The notes: generated by a model not told the origin, from the sequence alone. A stretch of DNA of 13,903 bases from Planctomycetota bacterium (GCA_029267795.1 JAJUHR010000014.1:1-13903); one strand, 5' to 3'; positions 6,590-13,610 are shown, counted from the first letter of the stretch. Translations and numbers: made by a program.

Positions 6590-9214
6590 ATGTTGAGTCC
6601 CCAAGTGGCGAGAATTCGCAGTTTTAAAGTCATCCCCTCGCTCCCAGAACCGCTGGCACCGTTGTTGGTGATCGCCAATAATCTTTGGTGGACGTGGCAC
6701 CCCGAGGCGGTCGAGTTGTTCGTGCGCCTGGAGCGCAACCTGTGGCGAAAATATAAGCACAACCCGGTGAAAATGTTGGGTGCTTGCCCCCAAGAGGCGC
6801 TTGAGGAGGCCGCTCGTGACGAGGGATTCCTCACCTCCATGCAGCGCGTGCTCCAGAACATGAACCGCCACTTCACGCGGACCCCCTGGCTGCAATCGAT
6901 GGGGTTGGAGCCGGGCCGGCCGCTGGTGGCGTATTTTTGCGCCGAGTTCGGCTTGACCGAGTGCCTGCAGATTTACTCCGGCGGCTTGGGCGGCTTGGCG
7001 GGCGACCACCTCAAGTCGGCCGCCGAGTTGGGCCTGCCGTTGGTCGGCGTGGGGTTGCTCTACCGCCACGGGTACTTCCAGCAGTACCTGAACCCGGACG
7101 GCTGGCAGCAGGAGTATTACCCCGATCTGGACTTTGCCAACCTGCCGGTGTCCCGCGTGCGCCACGGTTCGGGCGAACAGGTGAGGGTCGCGGTGCAACT
7201 GCCGGGGCGCGACGTGCAGGTGGCCCTGTGGAAGGTGCAGATTGGCGTGGTGAACCTGTACCTGCTGGACACCAACCTGCAGGAGAACCAGCCGGAGGAC
7301 CGCGGGATTACCGGTCAGCTCTACGGCGGCGACATGGACATGCGGATCAAGCAGGAGATCGTCCTGGGGATCGGCGGGGTCCGCGCCCTGGCGGCGGTCG
7401 GGCTCAAGCCCGACGTCTACCACATGAACGAGGGGCACTCGGCCTTCCTGGCGCTGGAGCGCATCCGGATGCTGATCGCGGAGCGCGCTCTGTCCTTTGG
7501 CGAGGCGCGCCAGTACGCCGCCGCCGGGAACATCTTCACCACGCACACGCCCGTCCCCGCGGGGATCGACCGGTTCCCGCCCGAGATGATCCACCGCTAC
7601 TTCCGCGACTACCACCCCTCGCTGAAGCTGGACATGGAAGGGCTGCTGGCGCTGGGACGGGAGAACGTGTTCGCGAAAGACGAGTTCTTCTCGATGGCGG
7701 TGCTGGCGCTGCGCACGGCGGACTGGGCCAACGGCGTCAGCCGCCTGCACGGCCACGTCAGCCGGGCGATGTGGCAAAACATCTGGCCGGGCGTGCCGGT
7801 GGAGGAGGTCCCGATCACCCACGTCACCAACGGGGTCCACGCCCGCAGCTGGCTCAGCGCCGACCTGATCTACCTGCTGGACCGGTACCTGGGCGAACGC
7901 TGGCACAACAAGCCGGCGGACCAGAGCGTCTGGATGGCGGTCAACGAGGTGCCCGACGAGGAGCTGTGGCGCGTCCGCCTTCGCCGGCGACAGCGGCTGA
8001 TCGTCTGGGCACGGCAATGTCTGCGGCGGCAGCTGGAGGCCCGCGGCACCAACCCCAAACAGGCGCGCGCCGTCGCCGACAGCCTCGACCCCGACGCCCT
8101 GACCGTCGGCTTCGCACGCCGCTTCGCCACCTACAAGCGCGCCAACCTGCTCCTGCGCGACGGGGCGCGCTTGCTGCGCATGCTCAACAACACCGACCGG
8201 CCGATCCAGTTCATCATCGCCGGCAAGGCCCACCCGGCGGACGGCGGCGGCAAGGACCTGATCCGCCAGATCGTCCAATTTGCCCGCGATTCCAACGCCC
8301 GCCACAAGGTCGTGTTCGTCGAGAACTACGACATCCAGGTCGCCCGATACCTCGTCCAGGGCTGCGACGTCTGGCTCAACACCCCGCGGCGCGGCATGGA
8401 GGCCAGCGGCACCAGCGGCATGAAGGCGGCCCTCAACGGCGTGCTGAACTGCTCGATCCTCGACGGCTGGTGGGACGAGGCCCACGAGACCGACATCGGC
8501 TGGGCCATCGGCCTCGGCGAGTCCTACCCCAACCCCGACGCTCAGGACGAGATCGAGAGCCAGGCCCTCTACGACCTGCTTGAAAACCAGATCATCCCGC
8601 TGTTCTACGACCGCGATGAGCACGGCGTCCCACGCCAATGGGTCAGCCGGATGAAGAAATGCATCGCGACCCTGGCGCCCATGTTCAACACCAACCGCAT
8701 GGTCCAGGAGTACGCCGAGAAGTTCTACCTCCCCGCGTTCCGACGGGCGAGCATGCTCGCCTCGGACGAGATGAAGAAAGCCGTCGAGCTGGCGCACCAG
8801 AAAGAGCGGCTGCACCGGTTGTGGCACCACTTGGCCGTGGAGGAGGTCCGCGCCGATACGGGCACCCCCCTGTCGGTCCGCGATCAGTTCCGGGTGGAGG
8901 TGACCGCCCAGTTGGGTGAGCTCAAGCCGGAGGAGGTGCGCGTCCAGGTGTACGTCGGCCTGCTCGACAACGACGGCAGGATCATCGACGGCAAAGCGGC
9001 GGACCTGTCACACCAAGAAGCCCTGGGCAACGGCCGTCACCGCTTCCAGGGCAGCATCGCCACCGCCACCAGTGGACGCCACGGCTTCGCTGTCCGGGTC
9101 ATCCCCGGCGGCGAGATCTTCCGCGACATCACCGAGCCGGGCCTGATCCATTGGGAGCAGTTCAGCCAACAGGCCACGTCGGCCGGCGCGGTCAACATCC
9201 CCAACGCCGCTTGA
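6590..9214 (+). CDS. glgP: Alpha-glucan (glycogen/maltodextrin) phosphorylase, GT35 family with DUF3417
   Basis: An 874-residue PLP-dependent enzyme releasing glucose-1-phosphate from alpha-1,4-glucans. An N-terminal DUF3417-like segment (about 10-110, 'PLLVIANNLWWTWHPEAVELF') marks the short alpha-glucan phosphorylase type (TIGR02094) rather than the E. coli GlgP/MalP type. The catalytic domain follows: 'YFCAEFGLTECLQIYSGGLGGLAGDHLKSA' region 115-144, 'YHMNEGHSAFLALE' 277-290, 'FTTHTPVPAGIDRFP' 316-330, 'THVTNGVHARSW' 410-421, 'VGFARRFATYKRANL' 506-520, and the cofactor site 'EASGTSGMKAALNG' with the PLP lysine K612. The C-terminal 100 or so residues ('RVQVYVGLLDNDGRIIDG') look like a beta-rich extension usual in this subfamily. 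ATG 6590 has GAGGGA 9 nt upstream. It probably mobilises stored glycogen and feeds the same sugar-phosphate pool as the nearby transketolase. Confidence 0.95.
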   Translation: MLSPQVARIRSFKVIPSLPEPLAPLLVIANNLWWTWHPEAVELFVRLERNLWRKYKHNPVKMLGACPQEALEEAARDEGFLTSMQRVLQNMNRHFTRTPWLQSMGLEPGRPLVAYFCAEFGLTECLQIYSGGLGGLAGDHLKSAAELGLPLVGVGLLYRHGYFQQYLNPDGWQQEYYPDLDFANLPVSRVRHGSGEQVRVAVQLPGRDVQVALWKVQIGVVNLYLLDTNLQENQPEDRGITGQLYGGDMDMRIKQEIVLGIGGVRALAAVGLKPDVYHMNEGHSAFLALERIRMLIAERALSFGEARQYAAAGNIFTTHTPVPAGIDRFPPEMIHRYFRDYHPSLKLDMEGLLALGRENVFAKDEFFSMAVLALRTADWANGVSRLHGHVSRAMWQNIWPGVPVEEVPITHVTNGVHARSWLSADLIYLLDRYLGERWHNKPADQSVWMAVNEVPDEELWRVRLRRRQRLIVWARQCLRRQLEARGTNPKQARAVADSLDPDALTVGFARRFATYKRANLLLRDGARLLRMLNNTDRPIQFIIAGKAHPADGGGKDLIRQIVQFARDSNARHKVVFVENYDIQVARYLVQGCDVWLNTPRRGMEASGTSGMKAALNGVLNCSILDGWWDEAHETDIGWAIGLGESYPNPDAQDEIESQALYDLLENQIIPLFYDRDEHGVPRQWVSRMKKCIATLAPMFNTNRMVQEYAEKFYLPAFRRASMLASDEMKKAVELAHQKERLHRLWHHLAVEEVRADTGTPLSVRDQFRVEVTAQLGELKPEEVRVQVYVGLLDNDGRIIDGKAADLSHQEALGNGRHRFQGSIATATSGRHGFAVRVIPGGEIFRDITEPGLIHWEQFSQQATSAGAVNIPNAA

Positions 9215-9307
9215 GCGTGGGTTTCCCGCCACCCCGGCTCGTCCGTCCGCTGCTCGGCACCGCTCTAAGGCGGCCGCCCCGTCTGGGCGCGCCCAAGCCT
9301 GCCCACG

Positions 9308-9313
9308 TACAAT
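9308..9313 (+). promoter_or_regulatory. -10 box TACAAT seven nt before thiL ATG (leaderless promoter candidate)
   Basis: TACAAT (9308-9313) is followed by 7 nt (CACGTCG) and ATG 9321, the same hexamer and spacing as in front of the gene at 1341. CTGGGC at 9283-9288 is a poor -35 with a 19-nt spacer. No Shine-Dalgarno precedes the start. A GC hairpin (CGCCC 9275-9279 with GGGCG 9285-9289) just upstream may mark the end of the phosphorylase transcript. Confidence 0.5.
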
Positions 9314-9320
9314 CACGTCG

Positions 9321-10286
9321 ATGCGGGAATCCGAACTGCTGGAGTACATCTACCGTGCCAACCCCACGCTGCCGGGCCGCGTGACCATCCCGCCCGGCGA
9401 CGACATGGGGGGGTTGCAGCTCGGCGCCGAACAGGTCCTGATCACCGTGGATCAGCTCGCCGATGGCGTGCACTTCGACTTGGGGGCGGTTCCCCTCGAA
9501 AAGATCGCCCGCAAGGCGATCACGCGGAACCTCTCCGACGTGGCGGCGATGGCGGCCCTGCCGTGCGGGGCGGTCGTGGCGGCGTGCCTGCCGCGCCACT
9601 TCGGCACGAGCTCCGCCCAGCGGCTGTTCGACGAAATCCGAGCCGTGGGCGGTTCCTATGGCTGCCCGGTGATCGGCGGGGATATCGCGATGTGGGACCA
9701 CCCGTTGATCTTGTCCGTCACGGTGCTGGCCATGCCGGCTGGGGTCACGCCCGTCCGCCGCGACGGGGCCCGCGTCGGCGATTGGGTGTGCGTCACCGGC
9801 GGGCTCGGCGGGAGCATGCAGGCCATCCGCGGCTATATCCACCACCTCGACTTCGAACCTCGGTTGACACTGGCACGCAAGCTGGCCAGCACGCTGGGCC
9901 TGACCCTGCATAGCATGATCGACCTCAGCGACGGCTTGGGGATCGACTTGAGGCGCGTCTGCGAGGCTTCCGGCGTTTCGGCTCAGCTCTGGGCCGATCG
10001 CCTGCCAATCAGTGAGGCGGCACAAATGGCTTCCAGCGCCGACGGTGTCGAGCCGTGGCGGCACGCCTTGAGGGACGGCGAGGATTATGAACTCTGCTTT
10101 ACCGTGTCGGCTGAGCAGGCGCAGCGCTGTCTGCCGGCTCAGATCGACGGGGTGCCGATCACACAGGTGGGCGTGATTACGCCGGTGGCGGTGGCTTCGG
10201 GCAACGGCAAGCCGACCGTGACGATCAAGTTCCCCGATGGTTCGACCCAGACCGTGGGGGATTGGGGTTGGGATTACTGTGGATGA
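9321..10286 (+). CDS. thiL: Thiamine-monophosphate kinase
   Basis: A 321-residue ATP-dependent kinase making thiamine diphosphate from thiamine monophosphate, the last step of cofactor synthesis. Motifs are in family order: 'RVTIPPGDDMG' (20-30), the Asp-rich 'TVDQLADGVHF' (42-52), 'ITRNLSDVAAMAA' (67-79), 'VIGGDIAMWD' (117-126), the metal-binding 'MIDLSDGLGIDL' (199-210) and 'LRDGEDYELCF' (250-260). It belongs to the AIR-synthase-like fold (PurM/SelD/HypE). The start at 9321 matches the family's usual N-terminus ('ESELLEYI'). The stop TGA overlaps the ATG of the next gene (ATGA, 10283-10286), so translation is probably coupled. Its product is the cofactor of the transketolase encoded upstream, although the genes are not contiguous. 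A TACAAT box 7 nt upstream suggests a leaderless message. Confidence 0.95.
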   Translation: MRESELLEYIYRANPTLPGRVTIPPGDDMGGLQLGAEQVLITVDQLADGVHFDLGAVPLEKIARKAITRNLSDVAAMAALPCGAVVAACLPRHFGTSSAQRLFDEIRAVGGSYGCPVIGGDIAMWDHPLILSVTVLAMPAGVTPVRRDGARVGDWVCVTGGLGGSMQAIRGYIHHLDFEPRLTLARKLASTLGLTLHSMIDLSDGLGIDLRRVCEASGVSAQLWADRLPISEAAQMASSADGVEPWRHALRDGEDYELCFTVSAEQAQRCLPAQIDGVPITQVGVITPVAVASGNGKPTVTIKFPDGSTQTVGDWGWDYCG

Positions 10287-11140
10287 CCGCATCAGGTGCA
10301 GCCGATTCGAGCCGTATCCCACTCGGAACACACCCTCAGTGGCGTGGCCGATCGGGCTCGGTCGAACAGACGATGGCGGTCGGCGCAGCCGTGGGAGCGC
10401 TGGCCCGCGCAGGGGACCTGATCGCCCTGTACGGTGAGCTGGGGGCGGGCAAGACCCAGTTCGTCAAGGGGCTTGCCGAGGCGATGGGCGTCGGACGCGC
10501 ACGCGTCTGCAGCCCCACCTTCGTGATGGTGCAAGAGCACGAACCCCCCCGCGGTGGGCCCGTCCTGGTACACGTGGACGCGTACCGCTTGCAAGGCCGG
10601 CACGACCTGGAGTCGATCGGTTGGGATTCTCCTGGCGGGCGCGGCGTGCAGGGCGAAGAAGCCCCGGCGGTCCGTCGTGGGAAACTTCCGGGGAAATTTC
10701 CCGAGGAACTTCCGGGGGAGCTCTTTGCCGGCGCGGTCGTGGTGGTCGAGTGGGCCGATCGGCTCGCAGGCCATCTGGGAGGGGACCGTTTGGACGTCAC
10801 GTTCGTGCACCGCAGCGAACACGAACGCGATATCGTGATCGCCCCGCACGGGGCGTGGACGCTTCGAATGCGTGAACTGTGCGAGCGGCTGGATCGTATC
10901 CGGTCGAGCACAAGCGAACACAAGCCGGAGCCGCCCCCCATGAGCCGGGAAAGCAAACCTCCCTCCAACAAGCGAGCCCCGCAGCAGCGTTGCCCGATCT
11001 GCAACAAACCGGTGCCGCCCGATCACCCCTCGTACCCCTTCTGCAGCGAGCGCTGCCGAAAGATCGACCTGGGGCGATGGGCTGAAGAGAAATACCGCAC
11101 CACCCGCCCGATCGAGCAATCGGACCTGGACGAAGAATAG
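10283..11140 (+). CDS. tsaE: TsaE (tRNA t6A synthesis ATPase) fused in frame to YacG
   Basis: One 285-residue ORF holds two families. Residues 20-200 are TsaE, the ATPase of the t6A37 tRNA-modification complex (with TsaB, TsaC and TsaD): Walker A 'GELGAGKT' (51-58), 'SPTF' (77-80), 'HVDAYRL' (97-103) and 'VVVVEWADRL' (152-161). Between 'SIGWD' and 'FAGAV' about 32 extra residues (116-147, 'KLPGKFPE/ELPGE') interrupt the usual short loop. Residues 220-285 are a full-length YacG, the small zinc protein that inhibits DNA gyrase in E. coli: C237-P-I-C240, C254, C258 and 'CRKIDLGRWAEEKY'. There is no stop between the parts. ATG 10940 begins the YacG part, with CGGAG at 10926-10930, so YacG might also be made alone. 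ATG 10283 overlaps the thiL stop (ATGA), which fixes the start. The fusion could also be an in-frame neighbour pair that lost a stop. Confidence 0.93.
   Translation: MTASGAADSSRIPLGTHPQWRGRSGSVEQTMAVGAAVGALARAGDLIALYGELGAGKTQFVKGLAEAMGVGRARVCSPTFVMVQEHEPPRGGPVLVHVDAYRLQGRHDLESIGWDSPGGRGVQGEEAPAVRRGKLPGKFPEELPGELFAGAVVVVEWADRLAGHLGGDRLDVTFVHRSEHERDIVIAPHGAWTLRMRELCERLDRIRSSTSEHKPEPPPMSRESKPPSNKRAPQQRCPICNKPVPPDHPSYPFCSERCRKIDLGRWAEEKYRTTRPIEQSDLDEE
10681..10718 (+). repeat. Palindrome flanked by direct repeats inside tsaE
   Basis: AACTTCCGGGG occurs at 10683-10693 and again at 10707-10717, a period of 24 bp (eight codons). The perfect 12-bp palindrome GGGAAATTTCCC lies between (10691-10702). 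The repeat encodes the low-complexity 'KLPGKFPEELPGE' that interrupts TsaE. The core CTTCCGGGG recurs in tandem at 13695-13716. Confidence 0.7.
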
Positions 11141-11165
11141 GCTCGCGTGCCATGGGTGGGAGGAG

Positions 11166-11204
11166 CGGTGGTGGGGGGATTCGACTCGTGTAGCGGCGCC
11201 ACCG
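11166..11204. terminator. Hairpin between convergent yacG and fur ends (weak)
   Basis: CGGTGG (11166-11171) pairs with CCACCG (11199-11204) over 6 bp with a 27-nt loop, in the 88-bp gap between the two convergent genes. No T-tract follows on either strand, so a terminator role is unproven. The plus strand just before is G-rich (GGG 11154-11156, GGG 11158-11160, G6 at 11173-11178). Confidence 0.2.
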
Positions 11205-11228
11205 AACAAGACGCCACGCCTGTGCGAT

Positions 11229-11723
11229 TCAACTCGTCGAGGTGCCGGAGCCTTCTCCCTGGCGTGCCTGCGGCGACAGGCCGTACACGACAAACCGGTG
11301 GCTTACCGGTTCGAAGCCGTGCTCCTGGCACACGCGGTCGCGCAGCGCATCGAGTTCGGACATTTCAAATTCGACGATCCGGTTCGTCTTTAGGCACACC
11401 AGATACCCCTTCGGTTCCCGCCCGAAGCTCAGCTCGTAGTGGGTCTGCTTGGGATCGATCAACACCTCCCGCACGATCCTGGCCCCCAGCAGGTACTTGA
11501 GCGTGCGATAGATCGTCGGGCGGCTGACGCGACGCCCCGCCTGCCGCATCTCGTGCAGCAATTGGTCCGCTTCGAAGACGTGGGGCTTGGACAGCACCGC
11601 GTCCAGGATGCTGGCACGTTCGGCGGTGAACTTGAGCCCCCGCGACTTCAGGTATCGCCGAAACACCGCGCACGGCGGCTGGATCAAGGGCTCTTCCATC
11701 GACTCGGTCGCGCATAGATCCAT
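11229..11723 (-). CDS. Fur-family transcriptional regulator with degenerate metal sites
   Basis: A 164-residue protein. The N-terminal winged helix is clear: 'FRRYLKSRGLKFTAERASIL' (21-40), 'PHVFEADQLLHEMRQAG' (47-63) and the recognition helix 'VSRPTIYRTLKYLL' (66-79), followed by 'ARIVREV' and 'THYEL' (94-98). The dimerisation domain is present ('YLVCLKTNRIVEF', then 'CQEHGFEPVSHRFVVYGLS'). The His-rich cluster before it (HHHDH in E. coli Fur) is replaced by 'GREPKG', and the second Cys of the CxxC pair is Thr113. H48, E97, E118 and H135 remain, so one partial site may persist. It may regulate without iron or respond to another signal. Start: ATG 11723 has GGGTGA upstream, but a -10-like box sits only 9 nt away. 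Met9 (ATG 11699) is the alternative and would give a short leader. It is divergent from homoserine dehydrogenase and convergent with tsaE-yacG. Confidence 0.88.
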   Translation of the reverse strand: MDLCATESMEEPLIQPPCAVFRRYLKSRGLKFTAERASILDAVLSKPHVFEADQLLHEMRQAGRRVSRPTIYRTLKYLLGARIVREVLIDPKQTHYELSFGREPKGYLVCLKTNRIVEFEMSELDALRDRVCQEHGFEPVSHRFVVYGLSPQARQGEGSGTSTS

Positions 11724-11732
11724 GTCACCCGT

Positions 11733-11738
11733 ATTCTA
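11733..11738 (-). promoter_or_regulatory. -10-like box TAGAAT for the Fur-family gene
   Basis: On the minus strand TAGAAT (5 of 6 to TATAAT) ends 9 nt before ATG 11723. No -35 is seen at 16-18 nt. If it is used, the mRNA would start within a few nucleotides of ATG 11723, or about 26 nt before the alternative Met9 start. Confidence 0.35.
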
Positions 11739-11761
11739 CTGCCCGGGGCGCGCGTTTCTAT

Positions 11762-11790
11762 CGCAAACCGCTCGGAGCACCCGAGCTGCG
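11762..11790. promoter_or_regulatory. Interrupted inverted repeat between divergent fur-like and hom genes
   Basis: GCTCGG (11770-11775), 5-nt centre, CCGAGC (11781-11786). An outer arm pair CGCA (11762-11765) and TGCG (11787-11790) adds four pairs across a 4-nt bulge. It sits between the two candidate promoters and is a plausible operator. It does not resemble the AT-rich E. coli Fur box. Confidence 0.35.
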
Positions 11791-11791
11791 A

Positions 11792-11821
11792 TTGGCCCCC
11801 CGCCACCGGGGTTGGTATCTT
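11792..11821 (+). promoter_or_regulatory. Candidate promoter of homoserine dehydrogenase
   Basis: TTGGCC (11792-11797), an 18-nt spacer and TATCTT (11816-11821), each 4 of 6 to consensus. It predicts a leader of about 24 nt that includes AGGAG (11840-11844). Confidence 0.35.
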
Positions 11822-11851
11822 GCCCCGACGCACCAGCGCAGGAGTAGGCGG

Positions 11852-13168
11852 GTGGCGCACGCATCGATCGGTGTCGGGATGATTGGGTGCGGGACCGTCG
11901 GCGGCGGCGTGGCGCAGCTGTTGCGCGAACAGGCGGACGTATACACCCGCCGTCTGGGCGCCCCCCTGGAGCTGCGCAAGGTGCTCGTCCGCGACGCCAT
12001 GAAGGCCCGTGCGGCAGGGCTTGTGCCCGCGGCGCTGCTGACCGATGAGCCGAGAAACTTTTTCGGCACGCACGACATGCCCATCGTCGTCGAGGTCGCC
12101 GGCGGACGCGGCCCGGTCAGCCGCCACGTCGCCCAGTGCCTGGAGATGGGCAAGCACGTCGTGACCGCCAACAAGCTGTTGCTGGCCGAAGAGGGGCCGG
12201 AGATGTTCGCCCTGGCACGACGCCACGGCGCCTCGATCGCCTTCGACGCATCCTGTGGCGGGGCGGTCCCCATCGTCACCGCCCTGCAATTCGGGCTGAT
12301 GTCCAACCGCATCGACGCCCTGTTCGGCATCCTCAACGGGACCTGCAATTACATCCTCACCCAGATGACCCAGCACGGCAAGCCCTACGCCGCGGCGCTG
12401 GCCGAGGCGCAAGCCCAGGGCTTTGCCGAAGCGGACCCCGCCCTGGACGTTTCGGGCAAGGACGCGGCGCAAAAGCTGGCGGTGTTGGCCTCGCTCGCGT
12501 TCGGGGTGCGGGCCCGCGGCGAACAAGTTTGGTGCGAGGGTATCGACACGCTCGACTTGGCCGACATCCGCTTCGGCGCGGAGCTGGGCTACGAGATCAA
12601 GCTGCTGGCGATCGCGCAGCGGGCCACCGATGGCCGAGTGAGCCTGCGCGTCCATCCCAGTTTTGTCCACGCCGACCTGCCGCTGGCCCAGGTGCACGGG
12701 GCGTTCAACGCGATCTCGGTCTACGGCCACGCCGCCGGTCACGTGATGCTCTACGGCCGGGGGGCGGGCCGGCTGCCCACAGCCAGCGCGGTCGTCAGCG
12801 ACCTGATCAACGTCGCCAGCGGTTGGTACCCCGTCGCGTTCAGCCGGCTGCGGCTCTGGTGCGATTACCACCAGCCGGTGCAACTGATCGACCCCGGCGA
12901 CCTAGTCAGTCGCTTCTACGTCCGGGTCAACGCCAAGGATGTTCCCGGCGTCATGGCGAAGATCACCACGATCTTTGGCGACGCGGGCATCAGCCTCTCC
13001 GCGGTGCTCCAGCACGAGGCGGCGGTAGGCCAGTTCGTGCCGGTGGTCATCACCACCCACCAGGCTCGCGAAGGCGCGATCCGTGGAGCGCTTAAGAAGG
13101 TCGAACAGTTGGACGTGATCCAGGGTACGCCCGTGTGCATCCGCGTGGTCGACATGCCGCAGGGGTAA
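11852..13168 (+). CDS. hom: Homoserine dehydrogenase with C-terminal ACT domain
   Basis: A 438-residue NAD(P)-dependent enzyme reducing aspartate semialdehyde to homoserine, the branch step to threonine and methionine. GTG 11852 has AGGAG 7 nt upstream, so the in-frame upstream extension is rejected. The Rossmann motif is 'GMIGCGTVGGGV' (9-20). 'VVTANKLLLAEEG' (103-115) contains the conserved TANK. The catalytic domain carries 'CGGAVPIV' (135-142), 'GILNGTCNYILTQM' (159-172) and 'FAEADPALDVSGKDAAQKLAVL' from 191 with the conserved acidic residues and K208. Residues about 353-437 form an ACT domain ('SRFYVRVNAKDVPGVMAKIT'), the usual site of threonine feedback control. Length and order match the monofunctional bacterial type (without aspartokinase). 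It is divergent from the Fur-family gene, which may regulate it, and convergent with the receiver-like gene. Confidence 0.96.
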   Translation: MAHASIGVGMIGCGTVGGGVAQLLREQADVYTRRLGAPLELRKVLVRDAMKARAAGLVPAALLTDEPRNFFGTHDMPIVVEVAGGRGPVSRHVAQCLEMGKHVVTANKLLLAEEGPEMFALARRHGASIAFDASCGGAVPIVTALQFGLMSNRIDALFGILNGTCNYILTQMTQHGKPYAAALAEAQAQGFAEADPALDVSGKDAAQKLAVLASLAFGVRARGEQVWCEGIDTLDLADIRFGAELGYEIKLLAIAQRATDGRVSLRVHPSFVHADLPLAQVHGAFNAISVYGHAAGHVMLYGRGAGRLPTASAVVSDLINVASGWYPVAFSRLRLWCDYHQPVQLIDPGDLVSRFYVRVNAKDVPGVMAKITTIFGDAGISLSAVLQHEAAVGQFVPVVITTHQAREGAIRGALKKVEQLDVIQGTPVCIRVVDMPQG

Positions 13169-13215
13169 AGGCAGGAAAACCATCCCTAAATACCGCGAGT
13201 TTCCACCTCACCCGC

Positions 13216-13593
13216 TCACACCGTCTTCCCACTAAAACGCTCCAGGATCACCGGCAGGTTGGCGGTGAATTGGCTGCGCGACAGGACAAAGTCCGCCCCG
13301 TGCTCGCGGGCAGCGTGCAGCTGCTCCGTTGCCACGTGCGAACCGAACGCCACCACAGGGATCGACGCGTCGTGCTCCTTGGTCTGTCGGATCAGGTGGA
13401 GACCCGCCTCGCCCAGGTCCAGGTCGATCAGCACCGCGGTGACCGGCTCGTTGAGCTTGCCGTCGTTCACGCGGTCTAGACGATTGGCCAGCGCTGCCGC
13501 GTCACGCGCCGGCCGGCTAGGAACCCCTAGAGCCTCGGCGGTCGAGCCGATCTTGGTCACGAAGATCAGGTCTGAGCAGCAATACACCACCAT
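13216..13593 (-). CDS. Stand-alone degenerate receiver (CheY-like) protein
   Basis: A 125-residue single-domain protein. The alternating strand/helix pattern of a receiver is visible: 'MVVYCCSDLIFVTKIGSTAEALG' (1-23), 'VTAVLIDLDL' (51-60) with D57 at the phosphoacceptor position, 'IPVVAFGSHVATEQLHAAREHGADFVLSRSQF' (78-109) and a final helix. The acidic pair usual at the end of strand 1 is reduced to D8. The Thr/Ser of strand 4 is replaced in 'AFGSH' (Ser85 is offset). The strand-5 Lys is Ser or Arg ('LSRSQF'). Phosphotransfer is therefore doubtful despite D57. The start at ATG 13593 gives a normal receiver N-terminus; there is no Shine-Dalgarno. It lies 124 bp behind nuoC on the same strand. 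The partner is unknown. Confidence 0.8.
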   Translation of the reverse strand: MVVYCCSDLIFVTKIGSTAEALGVPSRPARDAAALANRLDRVNDGKLNEPVTAVLIDLDLGEAGLHLIRQTKEHDASIPVVAFGSHVATEQLHAAREHGADFVLSRSQFTANLPVILERFSGKTV

Positions 13594-13604
13594 GCTGATG
13601 CGCC

Positions 13605-13610
13605 ATCATA
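13605..13610 (-). promoter_or_regulatory. -10-like box TATGAT close to the receiver gene start
   Basis: On the minus strand TATGAT (5 of 6 to TATAAT) ends 11 nt before ATG 13593. No -35 is seen at the usual distance. If used, it predicts a leader of about 5 nt, too short for a Shine-Dalgarno. Confidence 0.35.

Noticed and set aside
6937..8583. A 548-codon plus-strand frame inside glgP
   Set aside because: Arg/Pro/Gly-rich out-of-frame translation of a clear GT35 phosphorylase.
6218..8830. A very long open frame on the minus strand across the exbB end and glgP
   Set aside because: It is antisense to strongly supported genes, is rich in Val, Asp, Gln, Arg and His as expected of a GC-rich shadow frame, and shows no family motif.
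11154..11178. G-rich run that could form a G-quadruplex
   Set aside because: Only three separated G3 or longer tracts are clear, so a stable three-tetrad structure is not supported.
11684..12883. A 399-codon minus-strand open frame over the hom gene
   Set aside because: Shadow of homoserine dehydrogenase; composition is repetitive and no motif is seen.
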